From Bacillus sp. AFS015802 (GTDB lineage Bacteria > Bacillota > Bacilli > Bacillales > Bacillaceae_B): a DNA stretch of 43,159 nucleotides. Positions 34,089 through 42,914 of the stretch are shown piece by piece (the stretch's first letter is position 1; each line of letters begins with the position of its first letter). The stretch covers positions 1,181-44,339 of the forward strand of contig NZ_NTUP01000006.1 in the NCBI RefSeq assembly GCF_002561455.1, in the 5' to 3' direction. Made by a program: the position numbers and the translations under genes. Under the pieces are notes generated by a model. It had not been told where the DNA came from. It made no database searches and was given only the letters and a program-made list of their open reading frames with translations.

Positions 34089-34217
34089 TACGTACACCTA
34101 CTTTAACAATTTGATTCATATTTTACCATTAATCCTCTCTTTTACGTAGTGATTTTGTTTGGATACGGGTGAAAAAGGGAAATGAAAAAAATAAAAATGT
34201 CAGTTAGGGAGAGCCGT

Positions 34218-35213
34218 ATGATTCGAACGAGTATAGTCATGGAAAACGGGGAGATCGAACAGGATGTTCCCTTGTCCAGAATTAAAGAAAAACGTGTTAA
34301 ATGGTACTGGGTGGACTTTTCGGAACCGACCCCCAAGGATATTCGGTTACTGAAACTTTATTTCCGCTTCCATCCACTTGCGATAGAGGATTGCCTGGAC
34401 GATTTCAGCCAGCGTCCCAAGCTCGATTTTTATGATCAGTACATATTTGTCCTTCTGCACGCCATTCATCAGGAAACGCTGAATTCCCATGAAGTGAATA
34501 TGTTTGTGAACTCCAGTTTTATCGTCACCTTTCATAAACAGCCTGTCCGGGAATTAAATCACCTATGGGATAAGGTCCACCAGGAGGGCGATCAACTCAG
34601 TCCTTTTAAAATCATGCATGGAATCGTTGACAGGTTGGTGGATGATTATTTTCCCCTTGTATATCGCATCGAAGATCGGCTTAATACAATTGAAGATCAT
34701 ACAAATGAAGAAGCGGATAGTGATTTGATGGATGAACTATTCGATATTCGCCATGATATGTCCAAGTTACGGAGAACCCTCGTCCCCATGCGTGATTTAT
34801 TATACAGAATCAGTAATTCCGGCAGATTGAACGCATTGAAAGAAGAGCAGCTCTATTTCAATGATGTGTACGATCACTTAATCAAACTTGTCGAGATGCT
34901 TGAATCATACCGGGAATTCTCATCCGATATACGGGATAATTATTTATCCATTAACTCGGATAAAATGAATAACATCATGATGACCCTGACCGTCATTACG
35001 ACGATTTTCATGCCTCTTACCTTTATTGCAGGTTTATATGGGATGAACTTTGTTTACATGCCTGAGTTGGATGAGAGAAGCGGGTACTTCATCGTTCTCG
35101 GGGTTATGGGCGCGATTGCACTGGTTATGTTCGGTTTCTTTATGAAGATCGGCTGGCTCAGGTTCAGCTCGAAAAAAAGAAGGAGAAAGCGAAGGCTCCT
35201 TCGCTTGAAATGA
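34218..35213 (+). CDS. corA: CorA-family divalent cation transporter
   Basis: 331 aa from ATG 34218, 5 bases after AGGGAGAG; upstream in-frame ATGs at 34182 and 34197 have weaker sites. Large cytoplasmic N-terminal domain with a long helix, then two membrane segments at the C-terminus. The pore motif YGMNF at the end of the first, then the acidic loop MPELDERSG, define CorA. Carries Mg2+, possibly Co2+ or Ni2+. The basic tail KKRRRKRRLLRLK is typical. Confidence 0.92.
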   Translation: MIRTSIVMENGEIEQDVPLSRIKEKRVKWYWVDFSEPTPKDIRLLKLYFRFHPLAIEDCLDDFSQRPKLDFYDQYIFVLLHAIHQETLNSHEVNMFVNSSFIVTFHKQPVRELNHLWDKVHQEGDQLSPFKIMHGIVDRLVDDYFPLVYRIEDRLNTIEDHTNEEADSDLMDELFDIRHDMSKLRRTLVPMRDLLYRISNSGRLNALKEEQLYFNDVYDHLIKLVEMLESYREFSSDIRDNYLSINSDKMNNIMMTLTVITTIFMPLTFIAGLYGMNFVYMPELDERSGYFIVLGVMGAIALVMFGFFMKIGWLRFSSKKRRRKRRLLRLK

Positions 35214-35220
35214 ATAAGGC

Positions 35221-35260
35221 AAAAAGCAGTGACTTCATTGGAAGCCACTGCTTTTTTTTA
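35221..35260. terminator. terminator between corA and the HD gene
   Basis: AAAGCAGTG-CTTC pairs with GAAG-CACTGCTTT (one internal mismatch) around ATT, with A run on the left and nine T on the right; can serve both converging genes. Confidence 0.88.
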
Positions 35261-35264
35261 AATA

Positions 35265-35852
35265 TTATCCGTCCTTAAGCCAGCCTTTTTCAACGCCAGT
35301 TTCAATCCATTCACATATTTGTGCATGTATTTGAGGGGAGATGCCTTTTATCCATGCATTGCGGTTTAATACCTGATGTGCATGAATCTCATGCTCCAAC
35401 CATGATCTTCCTTCGGTCGAAATATTCAAAAGAAGGGGTTGAATATGATCAATGATCGTAGCATAAAGGGCTTCATTGGTCTTTCCTTCTTCAAATTCCT
35501 CCCATAGGGAACGGTATTGATCACTTATCTTTTCAGGGAGCAACCCAAAGATCCGATCGGCTGCAAGATTTTCCCGTTCGATCTTGTCTTTATATCCTTC
35601 TGCATCGAAAGCGTATGTATCACCTGCATCTATCTCCACAATATCATGCAGAAGCAGCATCCGGATGGAGGTGAAAAGGTCTGTTTCCTTCTTTCTTTCA
35701 TACACTTCAAATAAGGTCATGGCCATCAAACACACATGCCAGGAATGTTCGCCACTATTTTCTCTTCGGCTTCCGTCACTTACGTACGTTCGGCGCTCGA
35801 TGGTCTTTAATTTGTCCACTTCTTTTATGAAATTCATCATTTCAGCTAACAA
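35265..35852 (-). CDS. HD-domain hydrolase (HD_3, YfbR-like)
   Basis: 195 aa from TTG 35852, 7 bases after GGAGGGTG; the frame is open for 49 more codons upstream, but those have no site and lie in the A/T-rich que leader. HD motifs: SGEHSWHVCLMAM, then LLLHDIVEIDAGD, and a distal D in IIDHIQP. Relatives are metal-dependent 5'-nucleotidases or phosphohydrolases acting on nucleotides; the substrate is not known. Divergent from queC. Confidence 0.85.
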   Translation of the reverse strand: MLAEMMNFIKEVDKLKTIERRTYVSDGSRRENSGEHSWHVCLMAMTLFEVYERKKETDLFTSIRMLLLHDIVEIDAGDTYAFDAEGYKDKIERENLAADRIFGLLPEKISDQYRSLWEEFEEGKTNEALYATIIDHIQPLLLNISTEGRSWLEHEIHAHQVLNRNAWIKGISPQIHAQICEWIETGVEKGWLKDG

Positions 35853-36033
35853 GGCACACCCTCCAAGATTCACTTTCTTTATGTATTCATTATGAGTACA
35901 GCTAAGGAATACTGCAACTGATTCATGAGAGATTTCACATGTAATTGCGTTAAAATTGTAGATTTTTTCGTGAAAAAACGTTATATTGGTTGAGGACAAT
36001 AGAAGAAGAATTGGGAGTATATTTTATTTCCCG

Positions 36034-36069
36034 AGAGGTTCTAGCACAACCCTCTATAAAAAACTAAGG
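36034..36069 (+). ncRNA. preQ1-I riboswitch upstream of queCDE
   Basis: AGAGGTTCTAGC, then ACCCTCT, then the A-rich tail ATAAAAAACTAAGG, matches the class I preQ1 aptamer almost base for base. P1 is AGAGG with CCTCT; the tail folds back into the loop as a pseudoknot. PreQ1 binding should favour the terminator directly downstream. Confidence 0.96.
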
Positions 36070-36071
36070 AA

Positions 36072-36101
36072 AACGGCATCCTTAGGTGTCGTTATTTTTT
36101 T
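36072..36101 (+). terminator. expression-platform terminator of the preQ1 riboswitch
   Basis: AACGGCA (36072-36078) pairs with TGTCGTT (36087-36093), one wobble, followed by seven T. Its loop contains CCTTAG, complementary to CTAAGG (36064-36069) at the end of the aptamer, giving a mutually exclusive antiterminator. From here to queC (36102-36198) no other feature was seen. Confidence 0.9.
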
Positions 36102-36198
36102 GTTGGTGGCAATTGAAAGCCTATATTATAGAGTCCTACAGAATCTCTTTCTTCTTTTCATGGCAAACGAGCCTGCAGAAAAGAAAGGAGAACCTTTT

Positions 36199-36864
36199 AT
36201 GAACACAGAGAAAGCGTTAGTCGTATTCAGCGGAGGTCAAGATAGTACAACGTGTTTATTTTGGGCAAAGAAAGCATTCAAAGAAGTGGAAGCAGTGACA
36301 TTTAACTATGGTCAGAGACATGTGGCAGAGCTTGATTGCGCAAAAGAGATTGCGGAAGATCTGAACGTACCTCACCATGTATTGGATATGAGTTTATTGA
36401 ACCAGCTGGCACCAAGTGCATTAACACGGGCTGATGAAGAAATCACCCATGAGGATGGTGAATTGCCTTCGACTTTTGTTCCGGGAAGAAATCTATTATT
36501 CTTGTCGTTTGCAGGGGTACTCGCAAAGCAGATTGGAGCGAAGCACATCGTCACGGGAGTATGTGAAACAGATTTCAGCGGGTATCCGGACTGCCGCGAT
36601 ATTTTTGTGAAATCGTTGAACGTTTCCCTGAATCTATCCATGGACGATCAGTTTGTGATCCATACCCCTCTCATGTGGATCAATAAAGCCCAAACGTGGG
36701 AAATGGCCGATAGCTTAGGGGCCTTCCAGTATGTAAGGGAAAACACCCTCACTTGTTATAATGGAATAAAAGGCAGTGGGTGTGGAGAATGTCCCGCTTG
36801 TGAACTCAGGCAGAAGGGATTAGAAGATTACGTAAATAAAAGATCAGGAGGAGAGGGCCGATGA
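36199..36864 (+). CDS. queC: 7-cyano-7-deazaguanine synthase
   Basis: 221 aa from ATG 36199 after AAAGGAG; 71 in-frame codons upstream run through the riboswitch and are not coding. ATP-pyrophosphatase loop FSGGQDSTT near the N-terminus and the zinc site CGECPAC at the C-terminus are intact. Converts 7-carboxy-7-deazaguanine to preQ0 in queuosine synthesis. Stop overlaps queD (ATGA). Confidence 0.97.
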   Translation: MNTEKALVVFSGGQDSTTCLFWAKKAFKEVEAVTFNYGQRHVAELDCAKEIAEDLNVPHHVLDMSLLNQLAPSALTRADEEITHEDGELPSTFVPGRNLLFLSFAGVLAKQIGAKHIVTGVCETDFSGYPDCRDIFVKSLNVSLNLSMDDQFVIHTPLMWINKAQTWEMADSLGAFQYVRENTLTCYNGIKGSGCGECPACELRQKGLEDYVNKRSGGEGR

Positions 36865-37295
36865 TTCAACAGATTTATCCTACCCCCGACCATCCTTATG
36901 AGTTTGAGTTAAATAAAGACATGCATTTCGCCGCAGCGCACTACATTCCCCACCCGGATGCAGGAAGCTGTCAGGAGATCCATGGTCATACGTATTTCGC
37001 AAACATTACAATCGGGGGAGATCAGCTCGACGATTCAGGATTCCTAATAAATTTCCAACATATAAAAAAGTTGATCCATAAACGGTTTGATCATACATTG
37101 ATGAACAATGATGAAAGATTTTCCTCAGCGGGGGGCAATGTGTTTCCAACTACTGAAGTTGTGGCAAAGGTGATGTGGGAGATCATCCAGGCGCATTTAG
37201 ATACACTTCCTCACCGTCCTAAATGCCTTCAAGTATTTTTGAGAGAAACACCTACAAGTTATTGTCTATACAGACCAAAGGGGAAGAAGTCATGA
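36861..37295 (+). CDS. queD: 6-carboxytetrahydropterin synthase
   Basis: 144 aa, PTPS family. Zinc histidines lie in HFAAAHYIP and EIHGHTYFA, and the catalytic cysteine in GSCQEIHGH. Makes 6-carboxytetrahydropterin from dihydroneopterin triphosphate. Start overlaps the queC stop and its stop overlaps queE. Confidence 0.97.
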   Translation: MIQQIYPTPDHPYEFELNKDMHFAAAHYIPHPDAGSCQEIHGHTYFANITIGGDQLDDSGFLINFQHIKKLIHKRFDHTLMNNDERFSSAGGNVFPTTEVVAKVMWEIIQAHLDTLPHRPKCLQVFLRETPTSYCLYRPKGKKS

Positions 37296-38014
37296 GGAAA
37301 ATCCCCGTTTTAGAAGTGTTTGGCCCTACCATACAAGGGGAAGGGATGGTCATCGGTCAAAAGACAATGTTTGTTCGGACTGCCGGATGTGATTACAGCT
37401 GTGCATGGTGTGACTCTGCCTTTACATGGGATGGCTCTGCCAAAGAGGATATCGTGCTTATGTCAGCTCGTGAAGTATGGAATAGATTACGGGAAGTGGG
37501 AGGGGAGAGATTCTCTCACGTAACGATTTCCGGAGGGAACCCTGCTTTATTAGCTCACATGAAGGAGTTCATCGACATCTTGAATGATAATGGTATCGAT
37601 TCTGCCCTTGAGACGCAAGGGAGCCGGTGGCAGGATTGGTTTTATGATATTAGTGATCTGACCCTTTCCCCAAAGCCGCCAAGTTCAGGAATGGAGACCG
37701 ATTTTGAAAAGCTTGATGAGATCGTGCATCGATTAACTGAAAATCGCTCACAATTCAGCCTGAAGGTGGTAGTCTTTGACGATCAGGATTTAGAATATGC
37801 CACAGGTATCCATCAACGCTATCCTGGTGTCCCATTTTATATTCAAACAGGTAATCCGTCTGTTTCTGAAGGGGACACAGTCAAGCTGGTTTCAGATTTA
37901 CTGATGGACTATGAAACACTCATTGAAAAAGTGTGTGAAAGAGAAGATTTAAATCATGTTCGTGTACTTCCTCAGCTACATACTCTTGTATGGGGGAATA
38001 AGCGGGGAGTATAA
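37292..38014 (+). CDS. queE: 7-carboxy-7-deazaguanine synthase (radical SAM)
   Basis: 240 aa from ATG 37292 (ATGA overlap with queD, GGGGAAG upstream). Radical SAM motif CDYSCAWCDS (CxxxCxxC), followed by TISGGNPAL and LKVVVFDDQDLEYA. Contracts the pterin ring to make the deazaguanine core. Last gene of the operon: a terminator follows 3 bases on, and queF (preQ0 reductase), which follows in B. subtilis, is not in this window. Confidence 0.96.
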   Translation: MRKIPVLEVFGPTIQGEGMVIGQKTMFVRTAGCDYSCAWCDSAFTWDGSAKEDIVLMSAREVWNRLREVGGERFSHVTISGGNPALLAHMKEFIDILNDNGIDSALETQGSRWQDWFYDISDLTLSPKPPSSGMETDFEKLDEIVHRLTENRSQFSLKVVVFDDQDLEYATGIHQRYPGVPFYIQTGNPSVSEGDTVKLVSDLLMDYETLIEKVCEREDLNHVRVLPQLHTLVWGNKRGV

Positions 38015-38017
38015 GAT

Positions 38018-38063
38018 GAAAAGCGATTGATGGATTCTACTATTCAATCGCTTTTCTTTTTTT
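38018..38063 (+). terminator. terminator of queCDE
   Basis: GAAAAGCGATTGA (38018-38030) pairs exactly with TCAATCGCTTTTC (38044-38056), then seven T. The opposite strand also has a T-rich flank, so it may end the small minus-strand gene too. Confidence 0.92.
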
Positions 38064-38073
38064 GTGTGACATG

Positions 38074-38271
38074 TTAAGAACGGGAGCCTTCATCTTCTTG
38101 GTTCCTGCTCTTTTGCCCTTCTATATAAGAGAGCTCATCAGGTTCGTCCTTACCCTCCACATTCTTTCCAAGGGCAATCAAGGGAATGTTGTTCTGGGCA
38201 GGAAGGATGTGGTCACTGATCTCGTCAAAATCAGGCAGTCTTTTGCTTTCGAAATCTGGTCTATCCGTCAT
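38074..38271 (-). CDS. hypothetical acidic protein
   Basis: 65 aa, strongly charged and without hydrophobic segments (MTDRPDFESKRLPDFDEISD, then GKDEPDELSYIEG). Not recognised. The ribosome binding site is a full consensus, AAGGAGGTGATGAT, directly before ATG 38271, which argues for a real gene. Confidence 0.75.
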   Translation of the reverse strand: MTDRPDFESKRLPDFDEISDHILPAQNNIPLIALGKNVEGKDEPDELSYIEGQKSRNQEDEGSRS

Positions 38272-38387
38272 ATCATCACCTCCTTCCCTTAGTATGTATA
38301 GTGATTTTCATTCTACTCACCCGGAGTCCAATCGTGTCAAAGGTCGTCTTCCTATCATAGGGATCCGACTTTTTTCAAAGGGGTGTG

Positions 38388-38413
38388 TAAAGAAGGTCCG
38401 TAATTGTCGATAT
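38388..38413 (+). promoter_or_regulatory. sigma-D-type promoter of cheV
   Basis: TAAA (38388-38391), 14 bases, GTCGATAT (38406-38413), close to the motility sigma factor consensus TAAA-N15-GCCGATAT. Predicted start near 38420, giving a leader of about 33 bases. Confidence 0.65.
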
Positions 38414-38452
38414 AAGGAGGGAGGGCAATAATGTAGGGAAGGGCGAAGAATA

Positions 38453-39355
38453 TTGAATCAATCTAATGGAATACTTTTGGAAAGCGGAACAAATGAACTT
38501 GAAATCGTTGAATTCGAGGTTCAAAACAATAAATTCGGTATTAATGTCATAAAAGTGAAGGAAATCATTCAGCCGACAGCGGTCATACCGATTCCTCATT
38601 CACACCCCCATGTAAAGGGGCTCGTTCAATTAAGAGGAGAGGTGCTCCCCGTTGTGGATATGGCAAGGGTACTTGGTGCGGAAGAAGAGGAAACAGCAAA
38701 ATCCAAGTACATTGTTGCCGAATTCAATCAGCAGAAGGTTATTTTTCATGTCCATAACGTCACGCGGATCCATCGGATTTCATGGAATCAAATTGAAAAA
38801 CCTTCTGAAATGTATTCAGGGGTTCACTCAGGGATCATAGGGGTGATCAAAAGGGAGGAATCCATGATTCTTCTGTTGGATTTTGAGAGCATCATGCTTG
38901 AGATCAACCCTGAAACAGGTATCCGCGTAGATCAAGTGAAAAAATTAGGTCCGAGGGAGAGAAGGAATAAAAGAATCGTTGCCGCAGAGGATTCACCTTT
39001 ACTCAGGAAGCTTCTGAATGACACCCTGAGAGAAGCGGGATATGAGGACGTGGAATTTTTTGAAAATGGGGCAGATGCCTTCCGTTATTTAGAATCCCTT
39101 GCAGAGGGAGATCTGGAACTGAATGAAAATGTACATCTTGTTCTGACGGATATTGAAATGCCACAAATGGATGGCCATCATTTGACCAGACGAATCAAAG
39201 ATCATGCCAAGCTTAAAACTCTCCCTGTCATCATTTTTTCATCTCTTATCACGAATGATTTGAAACATAAAGGGGAAATGGTAGGGGCGGAAGCTCAAAT
39301 CAGCAAACCGGAGATCGCGCAGTTGATTTTAAAAATCGATCAGTATGTTCTTTAA
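38453..39355 (+). CDS. cheV: chemotaxis coupling protein CheV
   Basis: 300 aa from TTG 38453 after AAGGGCGAAG; no in-frame ATG is available nearby. CheW-like domain about 12-155 (TNELEIVEFEV, VKGLVQLRGEVLPVVDM), then a response-regulator domain about 172-298 with phospho-acceptor D233 (VLTDIEMPQMDG), acidic pair E179-D180 and lysine in ISKPE. Couples chemoreceptors to CheA and adapts on phosphorylation. Next to ykyB as in B. subtilis. Confidence 0.95.
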   Translation: MNQSNGILLESGTNELEIVEFEVQNNKFGINVIKVKEIIQPTAVIPIPHSHPHVKGLVQLRGEVLPVVDMARVLGAEEEETAKSKYIVAEFNQQKVIFHVHNVTRIHRISWNQIEKPSEMYSGVHSGIIGVIKREESMILLLDFESIMLEINPETGIRVDQVKKLGPRERRNKRIVAAEDSPLLRKLLNDTLREAGYEDVEFFENGADAFRYLESLAEGDLELNENVHLVLTDIEMPQMDGHHLTRRIKDHAKLKTLPVIIFSSLITNDLKHKGEMVGAEAQISKPEIAQLILKIDQYVL

Positions 39356-39376
39356 TGGTCCTATGAGTAAAACAAA

Positions 39377-39406
39377 AAAGGGGTTTTGACCATGGTCAAA
39401 ACCCTT
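39377..39406. terminator. terminator between cheV and ykyB
   Basis: AAGGGGTTTTGACC pairs with GGTCAAAACCCTT around a very short loop centred near 39392; A run on the left, only short T run on the right. Confidence 0.75.
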
Positions 39407-39445
39407 TAGAAGATATATGCGTTACTGTACTAAAATCATCGGGTA

Positions 39446-39913
39446 TCAAAAGAAGCTGTCCCCTAATTTTTTGAATACGGGCTTTTGATAATGACTTTTT
39501 CCGGTCTTTCGAATCTGGTCGTTATGATCCGACATTCCTGTATACCGTTCCAAGATCCCTTTAGCCTGCTGCAATCCCATTTTACATTTCGGGTTTCTTG
39601 ACCCCTGATCGAGTGAGCCAAGATGTGGAAGCTCTTTGAAATCCTCTTTGGATGGTGGGAGATGAAAGGTATATTCTCCACAATCAATCAAGACATCGGA
39701 TTGCTGTTGACTATTCTTTGGATTGTTGGAGAAATGAAGCCCGACTTTCTTCGCCTTGCCTTCTTTGATCATTTTCATTAAGGCTCGTTTTTTTAATGAA
39801 TATAAGTATTTTGGGTTACCTGCTGTTTTCGCATGACGATTCACAGTGAAAATAGCTTGAGAGAGGGTAATGACGGATGTGGAAGAAGGGGTGGATTTAC
39901 TAGTGTTTCTCAA
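39446..39913 (-). CDS. ykyB: YkyB-family protein
   Basis: 155 aa, basic. Conserved-looking core LSQAIFTVNRHAKTAGNP, KYLYSLKKRALMKMI, HFSNNPKNSQQQSDVLI and HLGSLDQGSRNP. Length and position beside cheV match B. subtilis ykyB, whose role is unknown. Ribosome binding site AAAGGAG. Family confident, function not. Confidence 0.88.
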   Translation of the reverse strand: MRNTSKSTPSSTSVITLSQAIFTVNRHAKTAGNPKYLYSLKKRALMKMIKEGKAKKVGLHFSNNPKNSQQQSDVLIDCGEYTFHLPPSKEDFKELPHLGSLDQGSRNPKCKMGLQQAKGILERYTGMSDHNDQIRKTGKSHYQKPVFKKLGDSFF

Positions 39914-40063
39914 GTTATTGGCTCCTTTCTAATGTAATCACCTCTATTATACCCCCTTTTCCTATGTTTGGAAAGGTACCGGGGGGAGTTTATTGATAAA
40001 GGTAATGAATTGTGTAAATATTCTTCTGATTTGATAAGTCGGGGTATCTGGGGGGAACCTCAT

Positions 40064-40112
40064 AAAGGCTCAACCTGAACAATGTAGGGGTTACATTATT
40101 AGGTGAGCCTTT
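40064..40112 (-). terminator. terminator of the Pro/Tyr/Gly-rich gene
   Basis: AAAGGCTCAACCT (40064-40076) pairs with AGGTGAGCCTTT (40101-40112), with an inner ATGTA/TACAT stem; only a short T run follows on the minus strand. Confidence 0.7.
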
Positions 40113-40115
40113 TGA

Positions 40116-40409
40116 TTATCGACCGGGGTATATATTGATATTCTCCGTCACGTTATACGGTGAAGATTGATATCCGTTAAAACCATAGGGTTGTGGGTAT
40201 CCACCAGGATAAGGGTACCCTCCGTAAGGCGGATATGGCGGCGGGTAGCAGGCTGGGCCGTAGCATGGTCTGTTGAAAAGAAAAGGACTGATGGCCAATC
40301 CTGCTAAACCGCCGGCTAAGAATGGTAATCCAAAGAATGGGAAGAAACGCTGGTCGCCTCCTCTATAGGGTGCATAGCTTCGATATGGATAATATGCGTG
40401 TTGATACAT
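40116..40409 (-). CDS. Pro/Tyr/Gly-rich small protein, coat-like
   Basis: 97 aa. Begins MYQHAYYPYRSYAPYRGG, has one hydrophobic stretch (about 28-45, PFLAGGLAGLAISPFLF), two cysteines in RPCYGPACYPP, then a Pro-Tyr-Gly tail with repeated YPP, YGGYPYPGGYP. Low-complexity tyrosine-rich proteins of this kind are common among spore coat and crust components, but no family is recognised and the role is inferred only from composition. Ribosome binding site GAGGAGG. Confidence 0.7.
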   Translation of the reverse strand: MYQHAYYPYRSYAPYRGGDQRFFPFFGLPFLAGGLAGLAISPFLFNRPCYGPACYPPPYPPYGGYPYPGGYPQPYGFNGYQSSPYNVTENINIYPGR

Positions 40410-40638
40410 AAATGAAAAAACCTCCTCTCTCTATTTAGTCTATGGTTCATACTCAGCCTGTGCGCCTGTCTCATATAGATTGGGCGGAGGAACTGGATGG
40501 GTCCGACATCAGGTAAGGGGAGTAGAGATAACAGATAATATTCTTACAAGAATGTAGGAAAATCATGGATGGAATAGTAAAATGGAATCAGGACGCATGA
40601 TGCAGATAAAATCAAAAGCATAAAAGGATGACGGATCC

Positions 40639-42729
40639 ATGAAATGGACAGATAGTACCACCACCATCAGTCAAGATCAAAAGTTCGTCGACACTGTGGT
40701 GAAGGAATTAATTTTAGATCATATTCACGATATGATTTTCATTATGAAAGTCGAAGAGGGAAATAAATTCAAATATGTATATGTAAATGAATCAGCTAAA
40801 AGATATACGACGATCCGACAGGAGGATATGGGCCGATTGTTGGAGGATGTGATGCCGGTAGAATTGGCCGTGGACTTAAAGGGGAAGTATTCGGAACTGG
40901 TCGTAACGGGTGAACGCATCAGCTATCAGGATTCATTTTATGTGAACGGAGATAAGGTGATAAATGAATCGATCCTGACACCGATTAAAAATGAAAATGG
41001 ACAAGTAGATTACGTTGTTTCCATCACGAGAGATATTACACCATCCATTGAGGAAAAGAAAAAATTGGTGAAAGCGAAGGAACGATACAAATCAATCATT
41101 GAACATAATCTTGATGCCATCTTCATTCTGGACTCACAAGGTATCATCCGGGAGTCGAATGGAGCAGGCTGTTCTCTTTCGGGATATTCAAAATCAGCAC
41201 TGGCCAATTTGAATATATATGATCTATTCCACCCCCAAAATAAGAATGTGTTAGGAGATTCCCTTTATCAAACATTACTGGGTAATCCATCTTCGATTGA
41301 ATATTGTATCTTAATAAATGAAGCGGGTGAAGAAAAAATTACTCAATTGAAAATGGTCCCCATCGTGGTAAAGGAAAAGTGTGACGGGTGCTATATCATC
41401 GCAAAAGACATCACGGCGCATCATCAACAAAATGAAATGATCAATTATATGGCTTTGCATGATCAATTGACGGGTCTATTGAACAGGAAGGCATTGGATG
41501 ATCATATTCCATTAATCATTCACAATATGGAAGAGAGGGGAGTGGAGCTCTCCCTTTTATACCTCGATCTGGATCGGTTTAAATTTGTGAATGACACATT
41601 GGGCTTAAAGGGAGGGGATCGATTCCTGAAAAAGATAACGGAGCGCCTGGTCACCCTGACAAATGAGGAGTGCTTACTGTACAGACAGGGTGGGGACGAA
41701 TTTATCTTCCTTTTGAAGAATTGCAGCTTTGAAGATACGAAGACAAAGGCAATAGAAATCCTGGCATTATTTATCGATCCTTTTACAATGGAGAAACAGG
41801 AATTTTATATTTCTCCTTCCATCGGCATCAGCCGCTATCCTGCAGACGGCTATGACTCCAATTCCCTCATTCAAAAAGCCGCACAGGCACTGTTTGAGGT
41901 AAAAGAAAAAGGAAGGGCGCATTATCGCTTTTACCAAACCCATATGAAATCAAGTTTTCCAAATTATATCATTATGGAATCGCATTTGAGAAAAGCAATA
42001 GAAAAGGGCGAGTTGTACGTGCATTATCAACCCCAGGTCAATTTATCGACGGGAACAATCGACAGCTTCGAGGCATTAATCCGGTGGAATAATCGGAAGT
42101 TTGGCTTCGTTTCTCCTGCCCAGTTCATACCCCTGGCAGAAGAAACGGGGCTGATTCATCAAATCGGCGAATGGGTATTGGAGCAGGTATGTATCCAATT
42201 GCAAAAATGGAGAACCAAAGGATACAGGTCTGTGCGGGTGGCAGTCAACATTTCCCCCAAGCAATTCCTGCAGGAGCAATTAGTGGACACAATCGATTTC
42301 TATTTATCCACGTATATGATACCCGCTTCCTGCATAGAAATTGAAATTACGGAGGGAGCCATGCAGGACACCCAGCAAACCTTGAAAATGCTGAAAAAGC
42401 TAAAAGATCTTGGCGTGTACATTTCTGTTGACGATTTTGGCACAGGTTACTCTTCTCTTCATTATTTAAAGCGGTTTCCCATCGACATCCTGAAGATCGA
42501 TCAATCCTTTGTCAAGGAGATTGGAATGAATCAGAAGGACTCTGCCATAACGACAACCATCATCCATCTGGCCCATAGTCTGGGGCTTGAGGTCATTGCA
42601 GAGGGAGTCGAGCGGGAAGGTCAGGTCGATTTTTTGAAAGAGGCGAACTGTCAGAAAGCTCAGGGTTACTTCTTTAGTAAGCCGATTGGCCCTAAAGAGA
42701 TCGAGCAGCAGCAATTTGTCCTTATGTAA
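40639..42729 (+). CDS. PAS-GGDEF-EAL cyclic-di-GMP enzyme
   Basis: 696 aa, no membrane segments. Two PAS domains (about 22-135 and 145-262, each ending DIT), a GGDEF domain with the intact motif at 351-355 (YRQGGDEF), and an EAL domain with EAL at 478-480, DDFGTGYSSL and AEGVE. Catalytic residues of both halves are present, so it may both make and degrade c-di-GMP. No RxxD inhibitory site is seen before GGDEF. In B. subtilis a YkuI-type EAL protein lies a few genes past ykyB, but that protein has a different layout, so no symbol is given. Start ATG after AAAAGGATGA. Confidence 0.9.
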   Translation: MKWTDSTTTISQDQKFVDTVVKELILDHIHDMIFIMKVEEGNKFKYVYVNESAKRYTTIRQEDMGRLLEDVMPVELAVDLKGKYSELVVTGERISYQDSFYVNGDKVINESILTPIKNENGQVDYVVSITRDITPSIEEKKKLVKAKERYKSIIEHNLDAIFILDSQGIIRESNGAGCSLSGYSKSALANLNIYDLFHPQNKNVLGDSLYQTLLGNPSSIEYCILINEAGEEKITQLKMVPIVVKEKCDGCYIIAKDITAHHQQNEMINYMALHDQLTGLLNRKALDDHIPLIIHNMEERGVELSLLYLDLDRFKFVNDTLGLKGGDRFLKKITERLVTLTNEECLLYRQGGDEFIFLLKNCSFEDTKTKAIEILALFIDPFTMEKQEFYISPSIGISRYPADGYDSNSLIQKAAQALFEVKEKGRAHYRFYQTHMKSSFPNYIIMESHLRKAIEKGELYVHYQPQVNLSTGTIDSFEALIRWNNRKFGFVSPAQFIPLAEETGLIHQIGEWVLEQVCIQLQKWRTKGYRSVRVAVNISPKQFLQEQLVDTIDFYLSTYMIPASCIEIEITEGAMQDTQQTLKMLKKLKDLGVYISVDDFGTGYSSLHYLKRFPIDILKIDQSFVKEIGMNQKDSAITTTIIHLAHSLGLEVIAEGVEREGQVDFLKEANCQKAQGYFFSKPIGPKEIEQQQFVLM

Positions 42730-42790
42730 TTGGAAGGGTGCCGCAGAACAGAAACTTTTTGTTGACTCAAAGGGTGATCCGGCTAAATGT

Positions 42791-42819
42791 TTGACAGAGT
42801 AATTCCTATGACTTATTTT
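42791..42819 (+). promoter_or_regulatory. sigma-A promoter of the last gene
   Basis: TTGACA (42791-42796), 17-base spacer, TATTTT (42814-42819), about 95 bases before the next start codon. Confidence 0.65.
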
Positions 42820-42914
42820 AAAGTGAGGAGTGTAATAGGTTCATAGAAGGATAGAGTAAGGACATTTTCCTGTGATGAACCACAGTTCCGAATGCTTTTT
42901 GAAGGAGAGGGATT

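Noticed and set aside
35853..35999. 49-codon N-terminal extension of the HD hydrolase
   Set aside because: No ribosome binding site upstream, composition unlike the family; TTG 35852 follows GGAGGGTG and starts at the conserved domain.
35986..36198. 71-codon N-terminal extension of queC
   Set aside because: It reads straight through the preQ1 riboswitch and its terminator; ATG 36199 has a strong ribosome binding site and gives the normal QueC length.
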